Numbered from the stretch's first letter, positions 42,280 through 51,636 are shown. The stretch is 64,000 nt of DNA from Sphingobium baderi (GCF_001456115.1 NZ_CP013267.1:9562-73561); one strand, 5' to 3'. Numbers and translations: made by a program. Notes: a model not told the origin generated them from the letters alone.

Positions 42280-42302
42280 AACGGACCCAGATATACGCTC
42301 TC
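42265..42302 (+). repeat. Candidate 38-bp Tn3-family terminal repeat
   Basis: Starts GGGGTCGGTACATAG at the point where the sigma-like gene is broken and ends where the IS110-type element begins. GGGG is the common start of Tn3-family terminal repeats. It would be the tnpA-proximal end of the transposon whose tnpA lies at 43802-46780, now separated from it by the IS110-type element. Confidence 0.45.
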
Positions 42303-42311
42303 ATGACTGCC

Positions 42312-42609
42312 GTCCGAGACGCTGGCCGAGTTTACTCCTTCGCTGGCCGCTAGACCAGCGGTCGCATTGACCTTGGCGGGTGTGCCGCGGGCGCCTGATC
42401 GACGACGATTGATCACGCTCTCATCCGCGGGTTGGTTACCGCACTACCCGTATCCGTCGCTGGGCCTATCCTCCGTCTAAGTTCGGGCGTCGGACGAACC
42501 TGCCCCACCGTACACCGTGGATTGCCCATCACAGTCGGGTGCCCGCGGCACGCCGGCCAAGGCTATGCAGGTGGTGTGCTGGCGCCTCCTCTCACTGCTG
42601 TTTGGAAGA
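42312..42609. ncRNA. Structured non-coding part of the IS110-type element, possible bridge/seek RNA
   Basis: Downstream of the transposase stop. An imperfect inverted repeat of about 25 bases (42371-42395 against 42537-42562) and a smaller stem CGCTGG/CCAGCG (42341-42360) are visible. No protein-coding frame is convincing. Position matches where IS1111 elements encode their guide RNA. Confidence 0.35.
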
Positions 42610-43725
42610 TCAAGCGGCGACCGCCGGTGGTACGCGTCGGGCGATGTCCCAAGCATAGCCGACCAGTTCACGCGCAATCGCGGTGGTCACCTTGGGCTGG
42701 GGCTTGCCTGCGGCCGCGAGGCGACGGTAGCGCTGGCAGAGACGAACCTGCGCCTTCCATCCAATCGCCTGGATCTCTTCGGGTAAGTCGATGACGCGCT
42801 CACGATAGCGGCGTTCCTCGCGAGCGGGCAGTCGATACGACCAGCCAGCCTCGATCAGCATGGTGCGTGCCTGCGCGTTACCCGCGCGCGTGATCCGACC
42901 ACGCTTGGTCCGGGCACCGCTGGAATGCTCGGACGGCACCAAGCCGACATAGGCCATCAACTGCTTGGGATTGTCGAAGCGGGTCAGATCACCGACCTCG
43001 GCGACCAGCGTCGCGGCGCTGACCAGCCTGATGCCGCGCAGGACCTGAAGATTGCGGACCAGCGGCGCGAAACGCCATGCATCCACCGCTTCGCCCAGCG
43101 CCGCCTCGAGCCGTCCAACCCGCGCCTGCGCCTCCAGGACCCGCTTCTGCATCTCCTCGAACGCCAGCTGCTGATGGGGGAAGTCGAACCGCTGTTCGGA
43201 CAACCACCGCCAATACATCTTCGTCCAGGCCGCCTTGCCGCCGAAACGACGATCGTGCCGCAGCAGGAAGCTACGCACGGTCTGTTTGGCCCCGGTGGCA
43301 TCTTCCTGTGCGCTGCGTCGGGCGCGGATCAGATCACGCACCGCCTCGTGCGCCTCGTCCGGAACCCAGATCGCGGTAAGCTCGCCGGCACGCAACAGTC
43401 GGGCCAGGGTCATTGCGTCACGCCGGTCGGTCTTCACATGATCACCTGGCCGTCGTGGCATCATCGAGGGAGCGATGACGATACAAGCCTGCCCCAGTTT
43501 CGTCAGCAGCCGGTGCAGGCCATAGCCGCAAGGACCAGCCTCGTAGCAGACGCTCAACCTCACGCCCGGCGCCGTCAGCCGCTTGACCAGCTTTCTGACC
43601 GCATCGTCCTCGTTGGCAACCGTACCGACGAAACGCACCTCGCCTCCGCGCTCTTCATCGGCAACTGCGACCGCGATGGTTTCCTTGTGCACGTCCAGAC
43701 CGACGTATTTTACTGTCTCCGTCAT
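42610..43725 (-). CDS. IS110-family transposase
   Basis: 371 residues. 'KYVGLDVHKETIAVAVAD' and 'HVKTDRRDAMTLARLLRAGELTAIWVPD' are the DEDD RuvC-like catalytic blocks. The C-terminal 'LQVLRGIRLVSAATLVAEVGDLTRFDNPKQLMAYVGLVPSEHSSGARTKRGRITRAGNAQARTML' is the Transposase_20 domain with its Ser nucleophile. Such enzymes are RNA-guided recombinases. GGAGG lies upstream of the ATG. Confidence 0.92.
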   Translation of the reverse strand: MTETVKYVGLDVHKETIAVAVADEERGGEVRFVGTVANEDDAVRKLVKRLTAPGVRLSVCYEAGPCGYGLHRLLTKLGQACIVIAPSMMPRRPGDHVKTDRRDAMTLARLLRAGELTAIWVPDEAHEAVRDLIRARRSAQEDATGAKQTVRSFLLRHDRRFGGKAAWTKMYWRWLSEQRFDFPHQQLAFEEMQKRVLEAQARVGRLEAALGEAVDAWRFAPLVRNLQVLRGIRLVSAATLVAEVGDLTRFDNPKQLMAYVGLVPSEHSSGARTKRGRITRAGNAQARTMLIEAGWSYRLPAREERRYRERVIDLPEEIQAIGWKAQVRLCQRYRRLAAAGKPQPKVTTAIARELVGYAWDIARRVPPAVAA

Positions 43726-43801
43726 GACTCGCCTCCAGTGCTGACAAATCCATCGTCAGCATCTCAGATTTGAGCCCTCGAGGCTCCGGCAGTCATGGGG
43801 T

Positions 43802-46780
43802 CTAAGGTTTCGCCGGACCTTCGACGGCGTGCATCTGGCGAAGCGGCCTGAGGGCGGACGATGGCGCATCGGGGTCGGTCCAAAGATAATCGCCGGTGAG
43901 GTTGATGTGCTGCCATCCGAGCGGCGAAAGGTGTTGCAACAGGTCCGGCGGGACCGACCGGCCGAGACTGGCAAGATGCATGCGGGCGGCTTGCAGGTAG
44001 GTCGTGTTCCACAGGACGATAGCACCGGCGACGAGGTTTAGCGCGCTCGCCCGATGGGTCTGGGCTTGCAGGGCGTGATCACGGATGCGGCCGATCCGGT
44101 GGAAGAAGATGGCGCGTTTCAGAGCATTTTCGGCCTCACCCTTGTTGAGTTCGCGGGTTGCGCGGCGCCGCTGTTCGGGCTGCTCGATCCAGTCGAGTGT
44201 AAACAGGGTGCGCTCGACGCGGCCGATCTCGCGCAGTGCCAAGGCCAGGCCATTGGCCCGTGGATAGGAGCCGAGCCGTTCCAGCATGATCGATGCACTC
44301 ACGACGCCGGTGCGGATCGAGGTGCCCAAGCGCAGCACGTCGTCCCAGTGTGCGGCGATCAGGGCCTCGTCGATCCTGCCCGCGACCAGCGGCGCGATAT
44401 CTGGGCCAGGTTCGATTCCGTTGAACAGGTGAAGCCGGCGCGCGGCGATGTTAGGGATGCGCGGCGCGAACCGGAATCCAAGTAGATGGCATAGCGCAAA
44501 CACATGGTCGGAAACGCCCCCACCATCGACGTGATGCTCCTCAATGTGCAGATCGGCACCATGATGGAGCAGCCCGTCCAGCACCTGCGCCGCCTCGCTT
44601 GCGGATGCGGAGATGACGGTGGAATGAAACGGCGCGTAGCGATCCGAGACATGGCTGTAGAAGGAGACAGCAGGCTCCGCCCCCTTGTGCGGATTGACTG
44701 CGCCGGTCGCCTGAGCACGGCGATCAAGCAGGAAGTTCTGACCGTCCGAACTGGACGAGGTCCCGGACCCAAACAGGGCGGCGAGCGGCGCGGTGTGCTG
44801 GGCATTGACCAACCGGGCGAGAGCCCTACCGTAGGTTTCCTCGCGTAAATGCCATGAGGCGAGCCAACTGAGTTGGCGTTGGGTCACGAGATCGCAGGCT
44901 TCTGCCATGCGCTTATGGCCAAGATTGGTCGCATCGGCGAGCACCGCCGTCAGGATAGCGCGGGGTTCATCGGCAACCCGACCGCTTTGCAGATGCGTGA
45001 AGCACTGGCTGAAACCGGTCCATCGATCGACTTCAGCAAGGAGATCGGTGATGCGGATCGCGGGCAGATGGGCGTAGAGCGGCGCAAGGGCGCTATCCGC
45101 TTCATCCGGCGTGACCGCCTTCAACGGCGAAATCCGCAGCTTGCCAAGGCTGAGTTGTACGTCTTCCAGCGCGTCCGTCTCCGCCTTCCGCTCGACCTCT
45201 GCCAATCTCCGGGCGAGACGGGTACGCCGTTCGTCCAGCCAGGCACTGGCCGTATCGGGTGCCGGGATCGGCAAAGGGCCGGCTGCGCGCATGGTGGCAA
45301 ATACCGGACTTGGAATAAGCTGTTGCTCGACGGCACGATAGCGTCTGCTTCCCTCGACCCACATGTCGCCGGCACGAAGCCTGTCACGAAGCTCGACTAG
45401 GACGCAAAATTCATAAACTCTGCGATCGGGAATGCCGGGGCCGATCGCGCGACGCCAGGCCTGCCGAATGAAGGCAACTGGTGTATCCGGCGGCAGTTTT
45501 TTCAGGCGACCTAGATGAAGGTCGCGCATGATAGCGACTGCTCGCGCGAGCGTATGGCAGGCCGGGACCGCTCCGAACGTGAACGAGGCGATGAACAAGG
45601 GACCGACCTGTCGGAGAACGGGGTAGTTGGTTGCGGCGACGGTAACGGGATCGACGGCATCGGGGCGGATCAGCTTGCGGGCTTCATCGACTTCACGGCC
45701 AAGATCATCCCATCCAACTACGGCCTCGACCGCGGCGCCGATGTCGCCGCCCGACACCTTGGCAGTGAGCAGGGCATCGCCGAGCCGGGCAAGTAGCCGG
45801 ATCTTACCGTTGATGTTGCGCCGGTCGCGCTTGAGCGCTGTGTCTGCGCTGTTCTGCTCGCGCCGAAACATCTGACCCAGCAGGCGGTCGAACATCAGCA
45901 CCGCATCGTCGGTGAGCGTGACGATGGTTTCGAGTACGGTTGCCGCCAGCGTCGCACGGCGCCGCGTTGCTTGCAGCGTTCGGACATGTTGCGCCGTCAG
46001 CCGAGCCCCTTCCTGACAGAGGCGTCGCAGGCGTTCAGGATGTATGCCTGCCGCGATATCGGGATCGATCCCAATATCGCGCAGCAGAGCTAGCCGCCGG
46101 ATGATGACGGCGAACGTCTTGCGACCGGGCTTGCCGGGCGGCTGCCGCACCCATCCGAGGCCGCTGAGGTTCGTGCCGGCGTGAGGCAGAAGAAGGGCAT
46201 CAAGCAGACGGCGTTGCCCAGTCTCCAGCCCTCGGGTCAGATGCTCGGCGACATGGCGCTCGGCGTCGAGCAGCGCCTGCGCAACCATCCGTTCGACCGA
46301 ACTGATGCCAGGTACGATGATGCGCCGTCGTCGGCACTCGCCTAGTAGCGACCGTGCCAGCCCAGCCCCGCTGGTCGTCGTCAGCGCAATCGGCAGCAGC
46401 CATTCCTGCAACGCCGCTCGCAATGGCCGGCTGAACTGTGTGAACCCAAAGCCCTCGCGCAGCGCATCGAGCTGTTCGTACCGGGTCGGGCCGCGCGTCG
46501 CATAATCGGCCAGCACCTCGGGCGCGATCTGCAATTGCTCGGCGACGAACGCGAGCGGCGTATCGGGGATCAATTCGCCCGGGCGCAGCAAACGGCCGGG
46601 ATAGCGCAGCGCGCATAGCTGGATCGCGAAACCCAGACGATTATGCGGTCGCCTGCGGCGCACGATGATAGCCAGGTCATCCTCACTCAACGTCCAGTGC
46701 TGAACGAGCGTGGTTTCATCATCGGGAAGTGCGAGCAACGCCATGCGTTGCTCGTCCGACAGCACGGCGCGACGAGGCAT
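43802..46780 (-). CDS. tnpA: Tn3-family transposase TnpA (second, different element)
   Basis: 992 residues from the ATG at 46780 ('MPRRAVLSDEQRMALLALPDDET'). 'NRLGFAIQLCALRYPGRLLRPGE' is the N-terminal DUF4158 region. The DDE domain shows 'GTSSSSDGQNFLLD' (first Asp), 'HIEEHHVDGGGVSDHVFALCHLLGFRFAPR' (second Asp) and 'ALNLVAGAIVLWNTTYLQAA' (the C-terminal WN signature). It ends 'HINLTGDYLWTDPD' as usual for the family. It appears intact, but both ends of its transposon are damaged. Confidence 0.93.
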   Translation of the reverse strand: MPRRAVLSDEQRMALLALPDDETTLVQHWTLSEDDLAIIVRRRRPHNRLGFAIQLCALRYPGRLLRPGELIPDTPLAFVAEQLQIAPEVLADYATRGPTRYEQLDALREGFGFTQFSRPLRAALQEWLLPIALTTTSGAGLARSLLGECRRRRIIVPGISSVERMVAQALLDAERHVAEHLTRGLETGQRRLLDALLLPHAGTNLSGLGWVRQPPGKPGRKTFAVIIRRLALLRDIGIDPDIAAGIHPERLRRLCQEGARLTAQHVRTLQATRRRATLAATVLETIVTLTDDAVLMFDRLLGQMFRREQNSADTALKRDRRNINGKIRLLARLGDALLTAKVSGGDIGAAVEAVVGWDDLGREVDEARKLIRPDAVDPVTVAATNYPVLRQVGPLFIASFTFGAVPACHTLARAVAIMRDLHLGRLKKLPPDTPVAFIRQAWRRAIGPGIPDRRVYEFCVLVELRDRLRAGDMWVEGSRRYRAVEQQLIPSPVFATMRAAGPLPIPAPDTASAWLDERRTRLARRLAEVERKAETDALEDVQLSLGKLRISPLKAVTPDEADSALAPLYAHLPAIRITDLLAEVDRWTGFSQCFTHLQSGRVADEPRAILTAVLADATNLGHKRMAEACDLVTQRQLSWLASWHLREETYGRALARLVNAQHTAPLAALFGSGTSSSSDGQNFLLDRRAQATGAVNPHKGAEPAVSFYSHVSDRYAPFHSTVISASASEAAQVLDGLLHHGADLHIEEHHVDGGGVSDHVFALCHLLGFRFAPRIPNIAARRLHLFNGIEPGPDIAPLVAGRIDEALIAAHWDDVLRLGTSIRTGVVSASIMLERLGSYPRANGLALALREIGRVERTLFTLDWIEQPEQRRRATRELNKGEAENALKRAIFFHRIGRIRDHALQAQTHRASALNLVAGAIVLWNTTYLQAARMHLASLGRSVPPDLLQHLSPLGWQHINLTGDYLWTDPDAPSSALRPLRQMHAVEGPAKP

Positions 46781-46784
46781 TGGG

Positions 46785-46903
46785 TTAGGCTTTGGCGGGC
46801 GGCGCCCAACCGATCCGGGCAAGAGTGCCAATCAAGGTCGAACGCGGCACCTTGAAGGTGCGACAGACGGATGCCTTGCTTGCTCCGCCATCAAGCGCGG
46901 CAG
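46785..46903 (-). pseudogene. TnpR resolvase C-terminal remnant
   Basis: A minus-strand frame of about 40 codons, 'AALDGGASKASVCRTFKVPR' and on to 'TLARIGWAPPAKA', matches the C-terminal helix-turn-helix of a Tn3 resolvase. It ends five bases before tnpA, the usual tnpR-tnpA order, and is cut at 46904 by an IS6100 end. The catalytic domain is gone. Confidence 0.7.
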
Positions 46904-46958
46904 GGCTCTGTTGCAAAAATCGTGAAGCTTGAGCATGCTTGGCGGAGATTGGACGGAC
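46904..46958 (+). mobile_element. 55-bp IS6100 terminal remnant
   Basis: The sequence from GGCTCTGTTGCAAAAATCG to GGACGGAC is identical to the first 55 bases of the complete IS6100 at 51858, then diverges. It abuts the truncated tnpR. It records a third IS6100 insertion later lost by deletion. Confidence 0.9.
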
Positions 46959-47322
46959 ACAGAGATCGCAGGCAAAGTCGTCAAAATCGGCGAATCCAGC
47001 TCACGCCTTTATTCCCCGTCACGAATTATCTGACCATATGACTAATAGCCCACCGAGCAAAAACGGCACGGGAATGCCGGAAGGCAGGCGCCAACCGCAT
47101 CGGTCATGTTCGCCATAACTGCGATATTTATCTATGTATTACAGTACATAAGTCGATGATCACGCCCAACTTCAAAGCCTTTGGCAACCTGTAGATCAGC
47201 AGCAGGCCACAAGTTCGAATAATGGCTTGACGCGCCAAATGCGCTCATTAGAATTCCAATTGGTTAGGTTAAGCAAATGCAACCGGCGAGCGCAAAGCGC
47301 CGCACCATGGGGAGGATAATCG
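46959..47322. other. Non-coding stretch upstream of the TonB receptor
   Basis: About 360 bases with lower GC content than its surroundings between 47020 and 47170. It probably holds the receptor promoter (AT-rich ATATTTATCTATGTATTACA near 47126). GGGGAGG precedes the receptor ATG. No gene was seen. Confidence 0.4.
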
Positions 47323-49851
47323 ATGAAAATGCATGCACGCGCTGTGCTTTTTGCAGGCGGATCGCTGCTGTCACTGGGCCTTTCGGCGACATATGCGAAC
47401 GCGCAGACCGCAGAAACAGCGCCCCAAACCACATCGCCGCCCTCGTCCGCCAGCACGAACGAGATCGTCGTCACCGCCAACAAGCGCGAACAGAACCTCA
47501 GCGAAGTCGGCTCGTCCGTCAGCGCGGTCAGCGGCGAGGCGCTGAAGGTCCAGAACATCTCCAACATCGCGGACCTGGCGAAAGTGACGCCGGGCCTCAC
47601 TTTCGCGCCGACGCCGAACGCCACGCCGGTCTACACCATCCGCGGCGTCGGCTTCTACGACAGTTCGCTGGCGTCCTACCCCGACGTCGCCGTCTACATG
47701 GACCAGTTCCCGCTGGCGCTGCCGGTGATGTCCGCACAGACCGGTTTCGACCTCCAGCGCGTCGAAGTGCTGAAGGGTCCGCAGGGCACCCTGTTCGGGA
47801 ACAACGCCACCGGCGGCGCGATCAACTTCGTCGCCAACACGCCCACACCGACGCTGGAGGGCGGCGCCACCTTCAGCTACGGCCGCTTCAACACGATCGA
47901 AGCCAACGGCTTCATCAGCGGCCCGATCACCGATACCCTGGGCGGACGCATCGCGGTGAAGGCGGTCAACGGCGATCCCTGGCAGAAGAGCTATACCCGC
48001 GACGATCGCAACGGCCGCGCCGATACGATCGCCGGGCGCATGATCCTCGAATTCGAGCCGAGCAGCGACTTCAAGGCCTCGCTCAACCTCAACGGCTGGC
48101 GCGACCAGAGTGAGCCGCAGGCCCCGCAGCGCATCGCCTTCGTGCCGCAGAACGACGTGTCCGGCGCCCCCGCCATCGCGCCGTTCACGTATGCCGACGG
48201 CCCCGTGCCCTTTCCGCAGGCGACCTACCCCAACGCACCGCACAATGCCCGCGCCGCCGACTGGTCCACCGACTATCGCCCGCGGCAGGACAACCGCATG
48301 CTGCAGGGCCTGTTCCGCATGGACTACGACTTCAGCGGCATCACCGTCACCTCGCTGACCGGCTATACCGACCTCAAGTTCGACAACACCACCGAAGGCG
48401 GCGGCACCGCGCTGCGCGACTTCGACTTGCGCAGCGACAGCGGCCACATCAAGAGCTTCACGCAGGAAGTGCGCATCGCCAACGATTCCCACAACGCGCT
48501 GCGCTGGGTGGTAGGCGCGAACTACGAGCGCACCAAGGTCAACGAAGTGGCCGGGCTGGCCTACGCCGACACCAGCAACACTTACGTCTTCGGCTCCGTC
48601 AGCCACGCGGCTGAAACCCGCCAGAAGATGACGAACTACGCCGCCTTCGGAAACCTGGAGTTCGACGTCAACGACCAGATCACGCTCAAGGCCGGCATCC
48701 GCCAGACCCGTGCCAAGCGCGATGCCTATGCCATCAGCGGCGATCTGCCGCAGTTCCCGATCCTGCCGACCGACACCACTTTCGGCGGCACCCCGGGGGT
48801 CACGGAGACCGACTTGTTAAACGCGGTATACGGCTCGCTCGGCCCGCTCTACGGCGGCCCGGGCTACCAGATCCCGACGATCGCACCGGGCGGCTCGATC
48901 ATCCTCGACACGCGCGGGCTGGTGCTGGGCGATCCTTCGGCGAACGATCCGGTCGATCCCGATACTTTCCTCACCGCCACCACCGTCAATACCCGAATCC
49001 GCGAGAACAGCACCTCGTGGATGGTCGGTGCGGACTTCAAGCCGGTGGACGGCCTGCTGCTCTACGCCAACGTGTCGAAGGGCTACAAGGCGGGCAGCTT
49101 CCCGCACTTGTTGGGCTCGCTCTTCGATTCCTATGCGCCGGTGAAGCAGGAATCGATCATGGCCTACGAGGCGGGCTTCAAGGCCCAGCTGATGGACCGC
49201 CTGCTCACCATCAACGGCGCCGCGTTCTACTACGACTACAAGAACAAGCAGACCCGCGCGAAATTCGTCGATCCGATCTTCGGCGCGCTCGACAAGCTGC
49301 TGAACGTGCCCAAGTCCACCATCAAGGGCGCCGAACTGGAAGTCACCGCGCGCCCGATGCAGGGCCTGTCGCTCAGCGCCTCGGTGACGTACCTCGACGC
49401 CAAGGTGGACAAGTACCTCGGCGCCGTGGGCCAGACGGCGGTGAGCGGCGTGCTGGTGCCGGTGAACGCCTCGTTCAAGGGCGTCGACCTGCCGTTCTCG
49501 CCCAAGTGGCAATACTCGCTGCGCGCGGACTACACGTTCCCGGTCAGTTCGGCGCTGGACGGCTTCGTGGGCGCGGGCCTCAACGGGCAGAGCAGTTCGG
49601 TGTCGGCGCTGGTCGTGCCGGGTTCGGCCACCTTCGGGGCGACCTCGGACCTCTACGACATCAAGGCCTATACGCTGGTCAACGCCAACCTCGGCATCCG
49701 TTCCTCGGACGGCAAGTGGACGGCGTCGGTCTGGGGCAAGAACATCTTCAACACCTATTACTGGAGCAACGCCACGCAGGTTTACGACACCTTCGTGCGC
49801 TACACTGGCCGGCCGGCGGAATACGGCATCACGGTCGGCATGAACTTCTGA
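47323..49851 (+). CDS. TonB-dependent outer-membrane receptor
   Basis: 842 residues. Signal peptide to 'SATYANA'. 'NEIVVTANKREQNLSEVGSSVSAVSGEALK' is the TonB box and plug start. 'QRVEVLKGPQGTLFGNNATGGAINFVANTP' is the plug signature, and the C-terminus ends in the 'GRPAEYGITVGMNF' last beta strand. This subgroup is greatly expanded in sphingomonads and often linked to uptake of aromatic or xenobiotic substrates; the substrate is not shown here. GC and codon bias are visibly stronger than in the trb genes. Confidence 0.93.
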   Translation: MKMHARAVLFAGGSLLSLGLSATYANAQTAETAPQTTSPPSSASTNEIVVTANKREQNLSEVGSSVSAVSGEALKVQNISNIADLAKVTPGLTFAPTPNATPVYTIRGVGFYDSSLASYPDVAVYMDQFPLALPVMSAQTGFDLQRVEVLKGPQGTLFGNNATGGAINFVANTPTPTLEGGATFSYGRFNTIEANGFISGPITDTLGGRIAVKAVNGDPWQKSYTRDDRNGRADTIAGRMILEFEPSSDFKASLNLNGWRDQSEPQAPQRIAFVPQNDVSGAPAIAPFTYADGPVPFPQATYPNAPHNARAADWSTDYRPRQDNRMLQGLFRMDYDFSGITVTSLTGYTDLKFDNTTEGGGTALRDFDLRSDSGHIKSFTQEVRIANDSHNALRWVVGANYERTKVNEVAGLAYADTSNTYVFGSVSHAAETRQKMTNYAAFGNLEFDVNDQITLKAGIRQTRAKRDAYAISGDLPQFPILPTDTTFGGTPGVTETDLLNAVYGSLGPLYGGPGYQIPTIAPGGSIILDTRGLVLGDPSANDPVDPDTFLTATTVNTRIRENSTSWMVGADFKPVDGLLLYANVSKGYKAGSFPHLLGSLFDSYAPVKQESIMAYEAGFKAQLMDRLLTINGAAFYYDYKNKQTRAKFVDPIFGALDKLLNVPKSTIKGAELEVTARPMQGLSLSASVTYLDAKVDKYLGAVGQTAVSGVLVPVNASFKGVDLPFSPKWQYSLRADYTFPVSSALDGFVGAGLNGQSSSVSALVVPGSATFGATSDLYDIKAYTLVNANLGIRSSDGKWTASVWGKNIFNTYYWSNATQVYDTFVRYTGRPAEYGITVGMNF

Positions 49852-49875
49852 CGAAGCAACCTACCCTCCTGAAAA

Positions 49876-49912
49876 GGCCCGGAAACCGCGAGGTTTCCGG
49901 GCCACTTTTTTC
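49876..49912 (+). terminator. Rho-independent terminator after the TonB receptor
   Basis: GGCCCGGAAACC, loop GCGA, GGTTTCCGGGCC, then ACTTTTTT. A 12-bp perfect stem with a U-run. It lies between two convergent genes and may serve both. Confidence 0.9.
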
Positions 49913-49931
49913 CCGTTATGACGGATGAAGA

Positions 49932-50687
49932 TCAGATGCTGGTATGCCCGCCATCGATCGCGAACGAGGCGCCGGTGGCGAACGAGGCTTCGTCCGACAG
50001 CAGCCAGCGCACCGCGCCCGCGATCTCGGAAGGCTGGCCGAAGCGGTTCATCGGATGGACGGCGGCCAGCGCCTGTTCCAGCCCGGCATCCACTTCCATC
50101 GCGCCCTTCAGCATCGGCGTGAGCGTACCGCCCGGCAGCACGGCATTGATGCGGATGCCCTTCGTCGCATAGTCGATCGCGCCGCCGCGCGTCAGGCCCA
50201 TCGCCCCGGCCTTGCTGGCGCAATACTCGCTGCCGTTCGGGAAACCGACCATGGCGGACGTGGAGACGATGTTGACGATCGCCCCGCCCTTGTCGAGCAT
50301 CGTGCGGATCTCGTGCTTGTTGCAGAGGAACAGCCCGCGCAGGTTCACCGCGTGGCAGCGATCCCATTCGCCGAGTTCAATCTCGTGCAGCAGCTTGCCA
50401 CGCTGGGGGACACCGGCGGCGTTGCAGGCGCCGTCGAGGCGGCCGTAAGTGCTCACCGCTGCCCCGATCATCGCGATGACCGAGCTTTCATCCGCCACGT
50501 CCGCCGCGATGCCCTGCGCGGTGCCGCCCGCCTGCCCGATCGCGGCGGCGACGGCCTGCGCCTTGCCGCCATCGAGGTCCGCCACGGTGACCCGGCAGCC
50601 CGCCTCGCCCAGCGCGAGCGCCACCGCTTCGCCGATCCCGCTGCCACCGCCGGTGACGACGATCGACTTGTCCTGAAGACCTTTCAT
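49932..50687 (-). CDS. Short-chain dehydrogenase/reductase
   Basis: 251 residues from the ATG at 50687. 'DKSIVVTGGGSGIGEAVALALGEAG' is the TGxxxGIG cofactor motif, followed by 'VADLDGG' (Asp at the end of beta-2 suggests NAD). 'ACNAAGVPQ' is the NNAG-like motif. 'NIVSTSAMVGFPNGSEYCASKAG' holds the catalytic Ser and the YxxxK pair. It converges on the TonB receptor gene; substrate unknown. Confidence 0.92.
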   Translation of the reverse strand: MKGLQDKSIVVTGGGSGIGEAVALALGEAGCRVTVADLDGGKAQAVAAAIGQAGGTAQGIAADVADESSVIAMIGAAVSTYGRLDGACNAAGVPQRGKLLHEIELGEWDRCHAVNLRGLFLCNKHEIRTMLDKGGAIVNIVSTSAMVGFPNGSEYCASKAGAMGLTRGGAIDYATKGIRINAVLPGGTLTPMLKGAMEVDAGLEQALAAVHPMNRFGQPSEIAGAVRWLLSDEASFATGASFAIDGGHTSI

Positions 50688-50769
50688 TCCTTCGTTCTCC
50701 CATCTTGGCCCAGTCGGCCCGAAGCTGCGATTTTGGCCATGTTGAAGAACAAAGATTGAACATGGCGAT

Positions 50770-51636
50770 CTACCAGGCTCGCTCTTGTCCTCCAATCTCG
50801 TAAACATCGGTCTCGATCGAGCACCTGTAGCTCTCTGCGATGTTGAACATCTCTGTCTGGAGAGATGCGATCTCATCATCGAGGCTGACGCCATCGGCAC
50901 CCTGATCATAGGCGACGGTCAGCGTGTAATCGCAGTTCCCGGTCTTTTGCATCTGGTAATCCCGCTCCAGCATCGCCTCAATGCGCTCGCGAGCGGGCTT
51001 TCTGCCACGACCATGCTTGTTGAAGTTCTCGATGGTCAGATGCAGGGCGATGGTGACAGAAGGCGGCTTTTCCGGCAGCCCGATCCTTGAAGGAATGACG
51101 TCAAGCGCCCGATAGACGGTCATTCTTGAGATCTTGAGGTCGCGCGCGACGCTGGCCTTGCTCGCGCCGGCGGTGATCCGGCGTCGGATTTCATCGTCAT
51201 CGATGTTTTTCTTCCGGCCTTTGTAGACGCCTTCGGCGCGCGCCGCCTCGATCCCGGCGCGCTGCCGGTCCTTGATGAACGTCAGTTCCATGTCCGCGAC
51301 CATGCCCAGAATGGTGATCACCATCCGCCCCATGCTTCCGGCCGTCGTCACCTCCGGCTCAAGCACCCGCAATGAGGCTCCCTTCTGGTCGAGTTCATGA
51401 ACCAGATTGAGAACATCGCGTGTGGAGCGACCGAGCCGATCGAGACGCAGGACGACGAGTTCGTCATCGGCGCGCAGGAACTGCATGATCGTCTCAAGCT
51501 CCGTGCGTCCAGTGCGCGATGCGCCCGAGCCTGTTTCGGAGCGGAGGATTTCACAGCCCGCTGCCTTCAACCGGGCAACCTGGATGTCGAGATCCTGGTC
51601 GATGGTGCTGACGCGGGCGTAGCCGACGCGGGTCAT
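50770..51636 (-). CDS. tnpR: Long Tn3-family serine resolvase
   Basis: 288 residues from the ATG at 51636. 'MTRVGYARVSTIDQDLDIQVARL' has the catalytic Ser and 'ELVVLRLDRLGRSTRDVLNLV' the active-site Arg region. 'ARAEGVYKGRKKNIDDDEIRRRITAGASKASVARDLKISRMTVYRAL' is the DNA-binding helix-turn-helix. About 95 extra C-terminal residues ('IALHLTIENFNKHGRGRKPARERIEAMLERDY' and on) make it longer than typical ~190-residue resolvases. The probable res region, with ACATGTCGTATATGTCA, lies at 51640-51770. Confidence 0.88.
   Translation of the reverse strand: MTRVGYARVSTIDQDLDIQVARLKAAGCEILRSETGSGASRTGRTELETIMQFLRADDELVVLRLDRLGRSTRDVLNLVHELDQKGASLRVLEPEVTTAGSMGRMVITILGMVADMELTFIKDRQRAGIEAARAEGVYKGRKKNIDDDEIRRRITAGASKASVARDLKISRMTVYRALDVIPSRIGLPEKPPSVTIALHLTIENFNKHGRGRKPARERIEAMLERDYQMQKTGNCDYTLTVAYDQGADGVSLDDEIASLQTEMFNIAESYRCSIETDVYEIGGQERAW

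Larger units (their letters stand above)
42302..43797 (-). mobile_element. IS110-family (IS1111-like) element
   Basis: CATGACTGCC at 42302-42311 and its exact complement GGCAGTCATG at 43788-43797 give short terminal inverted repeats about 1.5 kb apart. Non-coding space is short before the transposase (about 70 bp) but about 300 bp after it, the IS1111-like arrangement in which a guide RNA is encoded downstream. Confidence 0.65.

Noticed and set aside
42312..42609. Protein-coding frames in the 3' part of the IS110-type element
   Set aside because: Frames of up to 120 codons there show no recognisable sequence or start signals; a non-coding role fits better.
47371..48606. A 411-codon open frame antisense to the TonB receptor
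   Set aside because: High-GC shadow frame; composition follows the receptor codons and no domain or ribosome-binding site was seen.
28545..50739. Target-site duplication for the rebuilt Tn3-family transposon
   Set aside because: The flanks TTATA (left) and AAGAT (right, inverted) do not match, so no duplication is claimed; the SDR side is not the rest of trbI.
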